Positions 8,524 through 18,420 are shown, numbered from the stretch's first letter. The stretch: DNA of 64,000 bases from Rhizobium rosettiformans (GCF_016806065.1 NZ_CP032405.1:1162501-1226500), one strand, 5' to 3'. Translations and numbers: made by a program. The notes: generated by a model from the sequence alone, not told the origin.

Positions 8524-9498
8524 ATGAGCGACTACGGCAACCCTTACGGCAGCTACGGCAACCAGACCATGACAGCCAAGGCGGAGTTCGGTGGCGCTTC
8601 CCCGGCCGCGCCCGCAGCCGGCGACCTGATCAAGGACACGACGACAGCAAACTTCGCCCGCGACGTCATGGACGAATCGCGCAACCAGCCGGTGCTCGTC
8701 GATTTCTGGGCCCCCTGGTGTGGTCCGTGCAAGCAGTTGACCCCGATTATCGAAAAGGCGGTCAATGAAGCTGGTGGCCGCGTCAAGCTCGTCAAGATGA
8801 ACATCGACGACCATCCGTCGGTTGCCGGCCAGCTCGGCATCCAGTCGATCCCGGCGGTGGTTGCCTTCGTCAACGGCCGTCCGGCCGACGGTTTCATGGG
8901 CGCGCTGCCTGAGAGCCAGGTGAAGGCCTTCATCGACAAGGTGGCGGGTCCGGCCGGTGCCGACCAGGCAGCCGAGATCGCGGCAGTGCTTGAAGAAGCC
9001 GCAGGCTTGCTTGCAGCTGGAGACATCGATGGCGCCGCCCAGCTGTTTGCCGCGATCCTCCAGGCCGACCCCGACAACACAAAGGCGATTGCAGGGCTTT
9101 CCGACTGCATGATCGGGGCGAACCAGCATCAGCGTGCCCGCGAACTGGTCAGCCAGCTGCCCGAAGATCTGGCCAAGGCCGCCGAGATCCAGGCCGTTCT
9201 CACTCGGCTCGATCAGATCGACGAGGCACGCAAGCTCGGTGATCCCGTGGCGCTGGAGCATACGCTGTCGCTGAACCCGGACGATCACGAGGCGCGCTTG
9301 AAGCTCGCCAAGATCCGCAATGTCGAAGGTCGCCGCGAGGAAGCCGCAGAACATCTGCTGCTGATCATGAAACGCGACCGCACCTTCGAGGACGACGGTG
9401 CGCGCAAACAGCTGCTGCAATTCTTCGAGGTCTGGGGTCCGAAGGATCCGGCCACCATCATGGCGCGACGCAAACTCTCGTCGATCCTCTTTTCGTGA
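8524..9498 (+). CDS. CnoX-like thioredoxin with TPR domain
   Basis: A 324-residue cytosolic protein with an N-terminal thioredoxin domain (about 35-145) and a C-terminal tetratricopeptide-like helical domain (about 160-320), the architecture of YbbN/CnoX chaperedoxins. The redox motif WCGPC places cysteines at 66 and 69; E. coli CnoX lacks a working CxxC, so this version should be redox-active. CnoX proteins hold oxidation-sensitive clients and pass them to GroEL or DnaK. A Gly/Tyr/Asn-rich start (about residues 1-16) precedes the domain. It is 68 bases after the deacylase gene and about 90 before the LON-domain gene, a possible operon. Confidence 0.88.
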   Translation: MSDYGNPYGSYGNQTMTAKAEFGGASPAAPAAGDLIKDTTTANFARDVMDESRNQPVLVDFWAPWCGPCKQLTPIIEKAVNEAGGRVKLVKMNIDDHPSVAGQLGIQSIPAVVAFVNGRPADGFMGALPESQVKAFIDKVAGPAGADQAAEIAAVLEEAAGLLAAGDIDGAAQLFAAILQADPDNTKAIAGLSDCMIGANQHQRARELVSQLPEDLAKAAEIQAVLTRLDQIDEARKLGDPVALEHTLSLNPDDHEARLKLAKIRNVEGRREEAAEHLLLIMKRDRTFEDDGARKQLLQFFEVWGPKDPATIMARRKLSSILFS

Positions 9499-9584
9499 GC
9501 CGCGGCCGGCCTTGAGTTTTGGCTGGCGCGACCCAGATAGAAGCAGGAATGAACGCCGGAATTTTCCGGACAGGATGTGCTTCG

Positions 9585-10262
9585 ATGCAAGTGGGAAATG
9601 CCCGATATCTGACGGCTGGTGACCTTCCCGAGACGGTCCCGGTCTTCCCTATCTCAGGGGTGCTGTTGCTGCCCGGCGGCCAGCTGCCGCTGAACGTCTT
9701 TGAACCGCGTTACCTCACGATGCTGGATGCGGCACTCTCCGGCAACCGACTGATCGGCATGATTCAGCCGGCGATGTCGGAGGTGCAGGCCAACATTCTG
9801 CCCGAGCGCCCGCAGCTTGCGCCCGTCGGCTGCCTTGGCAGGATTACCTCCTTCACCGAAACCGGCGATGGCCGTTACATCGTGTCGCTGGCAGGGGTAT
9901 GCCGTTTCCGGCTGATGGACGAGGTGACGACCAGCAAGCCCTTCCGCAGCTTCCAGATCGCACCTTTCATCGCCGATCTGAGTTCGGCGGAAGACGAGGC
10001 ACAGGTCAACCGTGCCGGCCTCCTGGCGGCCTTCAAGGCCTATCTGGAGGCAAACAAGCTTGAAGCCGATTGGGAAAGCGTCGAGCGCGCATCGAACCTG
10101 ACGCTGGTAAACTCCCTGTCGATGATGTCGCCCTTCGGCCCGCCTGAAAAACAGGCGCTTCTGGAGGCGCCCGACCTGAAGACCCGCGCCGAGACCCTGA
10201 TCGCCATCACAGAAATCGTTCTGGCTCGCACCTTCGGCGACGCCGACACCATTCTCCAGTGA
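9585..10262 (+). CDS. LON substrate-binding-domain protein
   Basis: A 225-residue protein that consists of the N-terminal (substrate-binding, PUA-like) domain of Lon protease without its ATPase or protease parts. The core VFPISGVLLLPGGQLPLNVFEPRY is followed by GCLGRITSFTETGDGRYIV and a helical C-terminal half. Two earlier in-frame ATGs exist (9519, 9549); 9585 begins at the conserved MQVGNARYL segment. Function of these orphan domains is not established; substrate delivery or adaptor roles are plausible. It is followed three bases later by the Trm112 gene, so the two are co-transcribed. Confidence 0.83.
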   Translation: MQVGNARYLTAGDLPETVPVFPISGVLLLPGGQLPLNVFEPRYLTMLDAALSGNRLIGMIQPAMSEVQANILPERPQLAPVGCLGRITSFTETGDGRYIVSLAGVCRFRLMDEVTTSKPFRSFQIAPFIADLSSAEDEAQVNRAGLLAAFKAYLEANKLEADWESVERASNLTLVNSLSMMSPFGPPEKQALLEAPDLKTRAETLIAITEIVLARTFGDADTILQ

Positions 10263-10265
10263 CCC

Positions 10266-10463
10266 ATGGCCGATAATCCGACCAGCCTCATCGATCCGAA
10301 GATGCTCGAACTTCTGGTCTGCCCTCTGACGCAGGGCACCCTGAAATGGGACCGGGAGAAGAGCGAGCTCGTCTCCGAGAAAGCGCGTCTTGCCTACCCC
10401 ATCCGCGACGGAATACCGATCATGCTGGTTTCGGAAGCCCGCAAGCTGGAAATGCCCGCCTGA
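10266..10463 (+). CDS. Trm112 family protein (UPF0434)
   Basis: A 65-residue Trm112-like protein: [19 protein letters not shown] at the start and [17 protein letters not shown] near the end match the family. Only one cysteine of the usual zinc-type set remains (LVCPLT), as in many proteobacterial members. In eukaryotes and archaea Trm112 activates methyltransferases; in bacteria the role is unproven. It begins three bases after the LON-domain gene, so it is the last gene of that transcript, and converges with the ubiH-like gene. Confidence 0.9.
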   Translation: MADNPTSLIDPKMLELLVCPLTQGTLKWDREKSELVSEKARLAYPIRDGIPIMLVSEARKLEMPA

Positions 10464-10498
10464 ACAGGCCTGGCCTCTGCCAGTTCCTTCAATGAGTC

Positions 10499-11713
10499 TC
10501 AGATGCTCTGGCCACCCAGAAGCCGCGGCCCGGCATGCCCGGATGTGCCCGCAGCTTCGCGGATGAAATAGTTCTTCAGGCCCGGGATCCGATCAACGAC
10601 GCCAAGGCCGAAATCGCGCAGCACCCGGATCGGTGTCACGTCGTTCGAGAACAGCCGGTTCAGCACATCCGTCGTGACACCCATGCGGAACGTGTCGAAG
10701 CGCCGCCAGATCTGGTAGCGCTCGAGCACATTGACCGAGCCGATATCGAGACCCAGGCGGTCGGCCTCGACGATCGTCTCAGCAAGGGCTGCGACGTCCT
10801 TGAAGCCGAGATTGAGGCCCTGACCGGAGATCGGATGGATACCATGCGCCGCGTCACCGGCAAGCGCCAGACGCGGCGCAATAAAGGCGCGGGCAAGGGT
10901 CAAGCCGAGCGGGAAGGCCCGACGATCCGGCGTCGCACGGATGGTGCCGAGCTTGTGGCCGAAGCGGCGCTCCAGCTCCGCCTCGAACAACAGGTCATCG
11001 GAGGCGACGAGCCTGTCGGCATCTTCCGTGCGCTCCGTCCAGACCAGTGACGAACGGTTGCCCTTGAGTGGCAGGATGGCAAACGGACCGGCCGGCAGGA
11101 AGTGCTCCTCCGCCACGCCGTCATGCGGCCGCTCGTGCTCCACGGTGGTGACGATGCCGGATTGGCCATACTTCCACGTGACGGTCTTGATGCCGGCGAG
11201 ATCGCGCAGCTTGGATCGCACGCCGTCGCAGGCAATCACGAGGCGTGACGAAACGACGCTGCCATCCGAGAGCGTCAGTTCGGCACTCGGTCCGGTATCG
11301 CGGAAACCGGTTGCCCGCAATCCGTGCCGGATGGTGATGCCGCGTTCCTCGCAGGCCTGGCGCAACGCGGCGACCATGCTGACATTCGGAATCATGTGCG
11401 CGAAGGGTTGACCGTCTTCGACAGCACCATCGAAGGTCAGGAAGACCGGGCGCACGGGATCGGACGTTTTCGAATCGGTCACGATCATCCGGTTGATCGG
11501 CTGCGCATCCGGCTCGATCCGGTCCCAGAGCCCGAAAACATCGAGCATCTTGGTCGCAGCCGCAATGATCGCCGAAGCCCTCGGATCCTTCTTCCAGGCG
11601 TCCTCGGGCGCCGCTTCGACAACCTCGACGGCGAGATGCGGGGCCGCCTGCTTGATTGCGACCGCAGCGGAAAGACCGACATAGCCACCGCCGACGACGA
11701 GCACATCCAGCAT
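10499..11713 (-). CDS. UbiH/UbiF-family FAD-dependent ubiquinone hydroxylase
   Basis: A 404-residue flavoprotein monooxygenase that hydroxylates the ubiquinone ring at the inner membrane surface. The dinucleotide motif VVGGGYVGLSAAVAI lies at 5-19, a DG-type motif CDGVRSKLR near 190, and the FAD-ribityl motif LALAGDAAHGIHPISGQGLN near 290. Alphaproteobacteria often have fewer, broader UbiH/F/I/L enzymes, so the exact ring position cannot be told. The ATG at 11713 has AAAGGAATTTGCC before it, a good ribosome-binding site. It is divergent from tesB with an 83-base shared promoter region. Confidence 0.88.
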   Translation of the reverse strand: MLDVLVVGGGYVGLSAAVAIKQAAPHLAVEVVEAAPEDAWKKDPRASAIIAAATKMLDVFGLWDRIEPDAQPINRMIVTDSKTSDPVRPVFLTFDGAVEDGQPFAHMIPNVSMVAALRQACEERGITIRHGLRATGFRDTGPSAELTLSDGSVVSSRLVIACDGVRSKLRDLAGIKTVTWKYGQSGIVTTVEHERPHDGVAEEHFLPAGPFAILPLKGNRSSLVWTERTEDADRLVASDDLLFEAELERRFGHKLGTIRATPDRRAFPLGLTLARAFIAPRLALAGDAAHGIHPISGQGLNLGFKDVAALAETIVEADRLGLDIGSVNVLERYQIWRRFDTFRMGVTTDVLNRLFSNDVTPIRVLRDFGLGVVDRIPGLKNYFIREAAGTSGHAGPRLLGGQSI

Positions 11714-11796
11714 GGCAAATTCCTTTGTTCTTGTAGACCTGATGACACCTATATAGATCAGCCTTGAACGGGTGCCTATAAGCGGAGCAATGCAAT

Positions 11797-12681
11797 ATGT
11801 CGCAGCCAGCTGGACAGACCAAACCGATGCAAGACCTGATCGAACGTCTCGATCTGGAAAAGCTCGAGGAAAACCTGTTTCGCGGCAGCAGTCCGCAGAA
11901 CGGCTGGCAGCGGGTCTTCGGCGGCCTGGTCATCGCACAGGCCCTGATGGCGGCACAGCGCTGCGTCGATCCGGATCGCATCGTGCATTCGCTCCATGCC
12001 TATTTCATGCGCCCGGGCGATCCGTCCATCCCGATTGTCTACCAGGTCGAGCGCATCCGAGACGGCTCATCCTTCACCACACGCCGCGTCGTCGCGATCC
12101 AGCATGGCAAGGCGATCTTCTCGATGTCAGCCTCCTTCCAGATCGAGGAACCGGGCTTTGACCACCAGGTGAAGATCCCGAACGTAGCCGCACCGGAGCA
12201 GTTGATGGGAGAAGACGAGTTTCGCGCCGCCTTCCTGGCCCAAGCACCGGATACGGTGAAGAAATACTGGGGTCGCGAACGACCGATCGAGATCCGCCCG
12301 ACATCGCTGACCCACTATCTGTCCCGCGAGAAACTGGAACCGGAGGCTCATATCTGGGTTCGTGCATCCGGCATCGTGCCCGACGACAGGCATTATCAGG
12401 CGGCAATCCTTGCCTATCTCTCGGACATGACCCTGCTCGACACATCGCTCTATGCGCATGGCACCTCAATCTTTGACCCCGAACTGCAGGTGGCCAGTCT
12501 CGACCATGCCATGTGGTTCCACCGTCCCTGCCGGCTGGATGACTGGCTGCTCTATACGCAGGACAGCCCCAGTGCGGCAGGCGCCCGTGGCATGACCCGC
12601 GGCAGCATCTTCACCCGCGACGGACGGCTGGTCGCTTCGGTGGCCCAGGAAGGGTTGATCCGCAAACGGGCAAATGACTAA
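11797..12681 (+). CDS. tesB: Acyl-CoA thioesterase II
   Basis: A 294-residue double-hotdog thioesterase that hydrolyses medium- and long-chain acyl-CoA in the cytosol. Family blocks are LEENLFRGSSPQ and RVFGGLVIAQALMAA in the first hotdog, LHAYFMRPGD and FTTRRVVAIQHGKAIF following, and DHAMWFHRP plus GSIFTRDGRLVASVAQEGLIR in the second. The active-site aspartate of TesB is expected in the second hotdog (near DMTLLDT). It stands alone between the divergent ubiquinone gene and the nitrogen-control region of glnK. Length and motifs match TesB fully. Confidence 0.93.
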   Translation: MSQPAGQTKPMQDLIERLDLEKLEENLFRGSSPQNGWQRVFGGLVIAQALMAAQRCVDPDRIVHSLHAYFMRPGDPSIPIVYQVERIRDGSSFTTRRVVAIQHGKAIFSMSASFQIEEPGFDHQVKIPNVAAPEQLMGEDEFRAAFLAQAPDTVKKYWGRERPIEIRPTSLTHYLSREKLEPEAHIWVRASGIVPDDRHYQAAILAYLSDMTLLDTSLYAHGTSIFDPELQVASLDHAMWFHRPCRLDDWLLYTQDSPSAAGARGMTRGSIFTRDGRLVASVAQEGLIRKRAND

Positions 12682-12703
12682 ATTTAAGCCATCAGTCATA
12701 TTA

Positions 12704-12720
12704 TGCACAATTTCTGTGCG
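12704..12720 (+). promoter_or_regulatory. NtrC-type enhancer site
   Basis: GCAC-N7-GTGC (TGCACAATTTCTGTGCG) matches the NtrC recognition pattern exactly in its two half sites. It lies about 84 bases upstream of the sigma54 -24 element, a normal distance for an enhancer. A weaker second copy is annotated just downstream. Confidence 0.75.
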
Positions 12721-12724
12721 CTCA

Positions 12725-12741
12725 TTGCACGCTCATTTGCC
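12725..12741 (+). promoter_or_regulatory. Second, weaker NtrC-like site
   Basis: TGCAC at 12726 is a perfect half site, but the right half is TTGCC instead of GTGC. It sits one half-turn past the stronger site, so paired NtrC dimers are plausible. It is inferred mainly from its position. Confidence 0.45.
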
Positions 12742-12803
12742 TGTTTATTGGCTGCGCTTTTCATAACCTTTACATTTCAATAACTTATAGAGAATTCTGA
12801 ATC

Positions 12804-13247
<444 letters not shown>

Positions 13248-13274
13248 GAACGGCTGTAAGGGGAGTTGTTACTG

Positions 13275-14648
13275 ATGTCATTTGCCAATCTGAATTCCAA
13301 TCTCGTGCGCCTTGGCGCCGCGTCTGCAGCAGTGCTGGCGCCGGTTGTCGCCTTCGCGCAGGAAGCAGCGCCCGCTGCAGCCGAGGCAGCTGCCGCGGCT
13401 CCGGATGTCGCCCCGCATGTCGTTTACATCATGAATTCGCTGCTCTTTCTTGTCAGCGGCTTCTTGGTGTTCTTCATGGCCGCCGGCTTCGCCATGCTCG
13501 AAGCAGGTCTCGTACGCTCCAAGAACGTCTCGATGCAGCTGACGAAGAATGTTGCACTCTTCGGCATTGCAGCACTTCTCTACCTGCTGGTCGGCTACAA
13601 TCTGATGTATCCCGGCGATAACTGGACGATCCTCAATGTCATCGGTGCATTCAGCATCACATCGCTGCAGCCGGTTGGCGCCACTGCCGCAGATGTCGAT
13701 GTCGGCTATGCATCGGCCGGCTCCGACTTCTTCTTCCAGCTGATGTTCTGCGCCGCGACCGCCTCGATCGTCTCGGGCACGCTTGCCGAACGCATCAAGC
13801 TTTGGCCCTTCCTCGTCTTCACTGCCATCCTGACCGGTCTGATTTATCCGATCCAGGCATCCTGGAAATGGGGCGGCGGCTTCCTGGATACCAATTTCGG
13901 CTTCCTCGACTTCGCTGGTTCGACCGTGGTTCACTCCGTTGGCGGCTGGGCGGCACTTGTTGGCGCCATCATTCTGGGTGCGCGCGCCGGCAAGTACGGT
14001 GCGAATGGCCAGGTCAACCCGATCCCGGGCTCGAACATGGGCTTCGCGACCCTCGGCACTTTCATCCTCTGGCTCGGTTGGTTCGGCTTCAACGGCGGCT
14101 CGCAGTTGGCTATGGGTTCGATCGGTGACGTGACCGACGTATCGCGCATTTTTGCCAACACCAACATGGCAGCCGTAGGTGGCTCGTTGGCAGCTATGGC
14201 CTTGACCCAGATCCTCTACAAGAAGATCGATATCACCATGGTGCTGAACGGTGCACTCGCCGGTCTTGTCTCGATCACCGCCGAACCGCTCACCCCGAGC
14301 CTCGTATCCGCCGTCTTGATCGGCGCCGTCGGCGGTATCCTGGTCGTGGTTTCGGTTCCGCTGCTTGATAAGCTCAAGATCGATGACGTCGTCGGCGCGA
14401 TCCCGGTCCACCTGGTCTGCGGCATCTGGGGCACGATTGCCGTCGTCTTCACAAACCCGGACGCCACGCTCTTCGGCCAGCTCGCCTCGATCGTGATCGT
14501 TGGTCTCTTCGTCACCATTTCGTCGGCGATCGTCTGGACCATCCTCAAGGCGACCATGGGGATCCGTGTAAGCGCGGAAGAAGAGATGACCGGCCTCGAC
14601 GTCGTCGAAATCGGCGTAGAAGCCTATCCGGAGTTCACCAAGCGCTGA
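13275..14648 (+). CDS. amtB: Ammonium transporter AmtB
   Basis: A 457-residue inner-membrane ammonium channel of the Amt/MEP/Rh family with an N-terminal signal peptide (hydrophobic 14-30, cleavage near AFA-QEA) followed by an alanine-rich linker and 11 membrane spans. Typical blocks include FMAAGFAMLEAGLVRSKN, the pore region around DFAGSTVVHSVGGWAAL with its twin-histidine first member, and GAIPVHLVCGIWGT with the second. A TTG at 13266 is in frame, but the ATG at 13275 has GGGGAG nine bases upstream. It is co-transcribed with glnK, the standard pair in which GlnK gates AmtB. Confidence 0.96.
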   Translation: MSFANLNSNLVRLGAASAAVLAPVVAFAQEAAPAAAEAAAAAPDVAPHVVYIMNSLLFLVSGFLVFFMAAGFAMLEAGLVRSKNVSMQLTKNVALFGIAALLYLLVGYNLMYPGDNWTILNVIGAFSITSLQPVGATAADVDVGYASAGSDFFFQLMFCAATASIVSGTLAERIKLWPFLVFTAILTGLIYPIQASWKWGGGFLDTNFGFLDFAGSTVVHSVGGWAALVGAIILGARAGKYGANGQVNPIPGSNMGFATLGTFILWLGWFGFNGGSQLAMGSIGDVTDVSRIFANTNMAAVGGSLAAMALTQILYKKIDITMVLNGALAGLVSITAEPLTPSLVSAVLIGAVGGILVVVSVPLLDKLKIDDVVGAIPVHLVCGIWGTIAVVFTNPDATLFGQLASIVIVGLFVTISSAIVWTILKATMGIRVSAEEEMTGLDVVEIGVEAYPEFTKR

Positions 14649-14704
14649 GATCGACGCTTGGGTGACTGACCTTTCGTTGTCCGCAGGGATGACGAACTGA
14701 TGAC

Positions 14705-14731
14705 GAGCCCGGGTCTTTGAGGCCCGGGCTC
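14705..14731 (+). terminator. Terminator-like hairpin after amtB
   Basis: A 9-bp perfect stem GAGCCCGGG / CCCGGGCTC with a 9-base loop lies 57 bases after the amtB stop. No strong T-run follows, so termination may be partial. Confidence 0.6.
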
Positions 14732-14768
14732 GACTGTTTCCAAGAGACATTGGTCGCAACGCGCATGG

Positions 14769-14783
14769 TTAATGCAGCATTAA
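14769..14783 (+). promoter_or_regulatory. CtrA-type binding box upstream of ftsK
   Basis: TTAA-N7-TTAA (TTAATGCAGCATTAA) is an exact full-length match to the CtrA consensus of alphaproteobacteria and lies 88 bases before the ftsK ATG. I saw no other complete box of this kind in the intergenic regions of this window. Confidence 0.65.
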
Positions 14784-14870
14784 CCCTCGATCCTGTAGTC
14801 TAGCGGGTGGTGATCTCCGTCCCGGGCGGGGATCAAAGGCATCACCGGCAACAGGACGGACAGAAACCCC

Positions 14871-17522
14871 ATGAGCAGAAGCCATTCAGCAACGCTTCCG
14901 GAGCACTCGACGCGCTCGGCGTTGTCCGCCTTCCTGCTGCGCCAGATCATGGCACTGACCGGCTTTGGGCTGTTTCTCCTTCTGGTGCTCGCAGTCGCAG
15001 CACTCGCCACCTGGAACGTTTCGGATCCGAGCCTCTCCTATGCGACGGACAACCCGCCGACCAATATCCTCGGACTGCCCGGCGCCGTCTTTGCCGACCT
15101 GATGATGCAGTTCTTTGGGCTGGGCAGTCTGCTGGCGCTCCTGCCGGTCATGGCCTGGTCCTTCGCCCTCATCGGCGGACGCCGCGTGACCCGCATCCCG
15201 GCCCGTCTCGGTGCCTGGGTTGCAGGTGCCCTGGTTGCAGCTGCCGCAGTCGGCTGTTTTCCACCGCCGCAGACCTGGCCCCTGCCAAGTGGAACAGGCG
15301 GCGTGCTCGGCGATCTCATCCTGCGCTTTCCAGCCCTCTTCATCGGCGCCTATCCGACGTCGACATTCGCCATGATCCTGGGTGCGGTGCTGGCCCTGCC
15401 GGCGACCTGGCTGATGCTGTTTGCGGCCGGCATTGTCGGCAAGGCTGTCGAGCCGGCGGATGACGAGGAGCCTGTCGCGCCGCTCATGCGCGCCAAGCCA
15501 AAGGCACCCGTCTTCGAGGACGATGAGGAAGACGACGAACGCGAAGGCCCGATCGCCCTGGTCATGGGTGCGGTAACTCACAACTGGTACACGACGCGCG
15601 CCCGCGTCCGACGCCTGTTCGGCCTGACCACCAGCGATCGTCGCGAACGCGATTTCGAACAGCCCTATGATTTCAACGATGACGAATTCGGGACACTCAA
15701 CGAGCCGGTGCGCGCCAAGGCACCACCGCTCAATGCCCGCGTCGAACCCTCCCTGGATGGCGCACCACTGCGCCCGACCGGCCGCTCGATCGTATCCCCG
15801 CCGCCCATGTCGGCGGGACACTTCGATGACGATGAAGACGATTTCGGTCTCGACGATCTGCCGCGGCCGGCCGGCATCCTCTCCGACGACGGCGTGCGAT
15901 CGGCGCCGGCAAAGCCTGCCGGAGCCTCGCCGCGCGTTGCGGCACCCGCAGCACGGCCCAAGCCGGGCCCACGCATGGAGCGCGACGCGCAAGGATCGCT
16001 TCTGCGTCCCGAAGGCTTCCAGCTGCCGTCCGTCCATCTCCTCGCCGAGCCGCGCGCCATTACACGCGACGCGACGCTGTCGGCCGAGGCGCTGGAACAC
16101 AATGCCCGCCTGCTCGAAGGCGTTCTCGACGACTTCGGCGTCAAGGGCGAGATCATCCATGTCCGGCCCGGTCCTGTCGTCACGCTCTACGAGCTCGAGC
16201 CTGCACCCGGCATCAAGTCGTCCCGCGTCATCGGCCTTGCCGACGATATTGCGCGTTCGATGAGCGCAATTGCCGCCCGTGTTGCAGTGGTCCCTGGCCG
16301 CAACGCGATCGGTATCGAACTGCCCAACCAGACGCGCGAGACCGTTTACCTGCGTGAACTGATCGGCAGCCGCGACTTCGATGGCAACAAGGCAAAGCTC
16401 GCCATGGCGCTCGGCAAGACGATCGGCGGCGAACCCGTCATCGCCGACCTCGCCAAGATGCCGCATCTCCTCGTCGCCGGTACCACCGGCTCGGGTAAGT
16501 CGGTCGCCATCAACACGATGATCCTGTCGCTGCTCTACAAGATGACGCCGGAGCAGTGCCGCCTGATCATGATCGATCCGAAGATGCTGGAACTCTCCGT
16601 CTATGACGGCATCCCGCATCTTCTCTCGCCTGTTGTCACGGATCCGAAGAAGGCTGTGGTGGCGCTCAAATGGACCGTCCGCGAGATGGAAGAGCGCTAC
16701 AAGAAGATGTCGAAGATCGGTGTCCGCAATATCGACGGCTTCAATGCCCGTGTTGCCCAGGCGCTTGAGAAGGGCGAGGTGCTGACCCGCACCGTGCAGA
16801 CCGGCTTTGACCGCCAGACGGGCGAAGCGATCTACGAGACGGAAGAATTCGACCTGCAGCCCCTGCCCTATATCGTCGTCATCATCGACGAAATGGCAGA
16901 CCTGATGATGGTGGCCGGCAAGGACATCGAAGGCGCCGTGCAGCGGCTTGCCCAGATGGCCCGTGCAGCCGGCATCCACGTGATCATGGCAACCCAGCGC
17001 CCATCGGTCGACGTCATCACCGGTACGATCAAGGCGAACTTCCCGACCCGAATTTCCTTCCAGGTGACGTCGAAGATCGACAGCCGCACCATTCTCGGCG
17101 AGCAGGGGGCCGAACAGCTGCTCGGCATGGGCGACATGCTCTATATGGCCGGCGGCGGGCGCATCCAACGTGTCCACGGTCCCTTTGTCTCCGACCATGA
17201 GGTCGAAGAAATCGTCGCTTACCTCAAGACACAAGGCTCGCCGCAATATCTGGAAGCGATCACCGTCGACGACGATGAGGATGGCGAAGATGGCGGCGGT
17301 CCGCTTGGAACCGGAAACCTCGGCGAATCCGACGATCCCTATGATCAGGCGGTCGCCATCGTGCTGCGTGACGGCAAGGCGTCGACCTCCTATGTCCAGC
17401 GTCGTCTCGGCATCGGCTATAACCGTGCCGCCTCCCTGATCGAGCGCATGGAGAAGGAGGGCATCATCGGCCCTGCGAACCATGCCGGGAAACGCGAAAT
17501 TCTGGTGCCGACCGAAGAGTAG
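14871..17522 (+). CDS. ftsK: DNA translocase FtsK
   Basis: FtsK couples division to chromosome segregation by pumping DNA at the septum and activating dimer resolution. The 883-residue protein has N-terminal membrane spans within about the first 200 residues and an acidic/proline linker (about 205-370). The motor domain follows, with Walker A GTTGSGKS near 537-544, Walker [10 protein letters not shown] near 670-678 and [12 protein letters not shown]. The C-terminal gamma winged helix (about 810-883, [18 protein letters not shown]) reads KOPS sequences. A CtrA-type box precedes the gene. lolA and xth follow in the same direction, the common alphaproteobacterial order. The start is the ATG at 14871; its ribosome-binding site is weak. 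Confidence 0.96.
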   Translation: MSRSHSATLPEHSTRSALSAFLLRQIMALTGFGLFLLLVLAVAALATWNVSDPSLSYATDNPPTNILGLPGAVFADLMMQFFGLGSLLALLPVMAWSFALIGGRRVTRIPARLGAWVAGALVAAAAVGCFPPPQTWPLPSGTGGVLGDLILRFPALFIGAYPTSTFAMILGAVLALPATWLMLFAAGIVGKAVEPADDEEPVAPLMRAKPKAPVFEDDEEDDEREGPIALVMGAVTHNWYTTRARVRRLFGLTTSDRRERDFEQPYDFNDDEFGTLNEPVRAKAPPLNARVEPSLDGAPLRPTGRSIVSPPPMSAGHFDDDEDDFGLDDLPRPAGILSDDGVRSAPAKPAGASPRVAAPAARPKPGPRMERDAQGSLLRPEGFQLPSVHLLAEPRAITRDATLSAEALEHNARLLEGVLDDFGVKGEIIHVRPGPVVTLYELEPAPGIKSSRVIGLADDIARSMSAIAARVAVVPGRNAIGIELPNQTRETVYLRELIGSRDFDGNKAKLAMALGKTIGGEPVIADLAKMPHLLVAGTTGSGKSVAINTMILSLLYKMTPEQCRLIMIDPKMLELSVYDGIPHLLSPVVTDPKKAVVALKWTVREMEERYKKMSKIGVRNIDGFNARVAQALEKGEVLTRTVQTGFDRQTGEAIYETEEFDLQPLPYIVVIIDEMADLMMVAGKDIEGAVQRLAQMARAAGIHVIMATQRPSVDVITGTIKANFPTRISFQVTSKIDSRTILGEQGAEQLLGMGDMLYMAGGGRIQRVHGPFVSDHEVEEIVAYLKTQGSPQYLEAITVDDDEDGEDGGGPLGTGNLGESDDPYDQAVAIVLRDGKASTSYVQRRLGIGYNRAASLIERMEKEGIIGPANHAGKREILVPTEE

Positions 17523-17647
17523 GCACCGAATCGGTTCCGGTATGGAACAAGCGGGCGGCTGGACGAGTTGCCGCAGCGGCTAAGGCGATGACGGCCATGA
17601 AGCCGCCGCCTTTTTCGGCGAGACCGAAGCATATGAAGGAGTATCGC

Positions 17648-18304
17648 ATGAAAGAAACCAAGGAACGCGACGCCCGCCTCCCGATGATGGCCAGCCGTCG
17701 CCAGTTCGTGCTGGGAACGGCTGCGATGATGGCTTGTGCCGCTCTGCCGTTTCCAGTCTTTGCACAGGCGGGTGCGGCCCAGCAGATCGCCGACCACTTC
17801 TCGAGCGTGAGCACCATGATGGGCGAATTCGTCCAGTTCGGTCCGCGTGGCGAGCAGACAGGGGGCAAGTTCTTCATCGAACGTCCCGGCAAGCTGCGCT
17901 TCAACTATGAACGCCCGTCGCCGATGCGCGTGATTTCCGATGGCAAGAATGTCGTCATCGGCAATACCAAGCTGAAGACCTGGGACCTCTACCCGCTCAA
18001 CAAGACGCCGCTGAGCCTGCTTCTCGCCAACCGCATCGATCTCGGCAACCAGATGGTCCGCGACGTCAAGCAGGAAGCCGACCTGACCACCATCGTGCTC
18101 GGCGACCGGACGATCTTCGGCGACTCGACGATCACCCTGATGTTCGATCCGAAATCCTACGAACTGCGCCAATGGACGATCACCGACGTGCAGAAGAAGG
18201 ATACGTCGGTGATGATCTTCAATGTTCAGAACGGCGTGAAGTTCGACCCGAGCGTCTTCGAAATTCCCTATGCCGAAGTGCATGGCCAGCGGCGCGGCGG
18301 CTGA
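17648..18304 (+). CDS. lolA: Outer-membrane lipoprotein carrier LolA
   Basis: LolA ferries lipoproteins across the periplasm from LolCDE to the outer membrane. The 218-residue precursor has a LolA-type beta-barrel core: GEFVQFGPRGEQTGGKFFIERPGKLRFNYE-like sequence near 60-90, then LEP-type hydrophobic strands. The export signal is unusual: SRRQFVLGTAAMMACAA ending PVFAQA fits a twin-arginine (Tat) signal. The ATG at 17648 follows AAGGAG at ideal spacing; an upstream in-frame ATG at 17588 lacks one. It lies 125 bases after ftsK, as in many alphaproteobacteria, and may share transcripts with it. A hairpin terminator follows. Confidence 0.9.
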   Translation: MKETKERDARLPMMASRRQFVLGTAAMMACAALPFPVFAQAGAAQQIADHFSSVSTMMGEFVQFGPRGEQTGGKFFIERPGKLRFNYERPSPMRVISDGKNVVIGNTKLKTWDLYPLNKTPLSLLLANRIDLGNQMVRDVKQEADLTTIVLGDRTIFGDSTITLMFDPKSYELRQWTITDVQKKDTSVMIFNVQNGVKFDPSVFEIPYAEVHGQRRGG

Positions 18305-18328
18305 GGCAATCTGTTTCGACTTGTGGAG

Positions 18329-18360
18329 AAGGCGGCTGATCGCAAGCGACCGGCCGCCTT
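18329..18360 (+). terminator. Terminator after lolA
   Basis: AAGGCGGC pairs with GCCGCCTT across a 16-base loop that can form further pairs, followed by TTCCTGTT. Placed 25 bases after the lolA stop. Confidence 0.65.
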
Positions 18361-18420
18361 TTCCTGTTCATGGTCAGCTGAATCTCCTAAACAACCAAGG
18401 GAACATTCAAGGCGGCCACG

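Noticed and set aside
13278..14759. 493-codon minus-strand frame opposite amtB
   Set aside because: Shadow frame with charged low-complexity composition, covering a clear transporter gene.
14886..17483. 865-codon open frame on the minus strand opposite ftsK
   Set aside because: It mirrors the ftsK reading frame in high-GC DNA, is rich in His, Arg, Asp and Gly without domain motifs, and ftsK itself is unambiguous.
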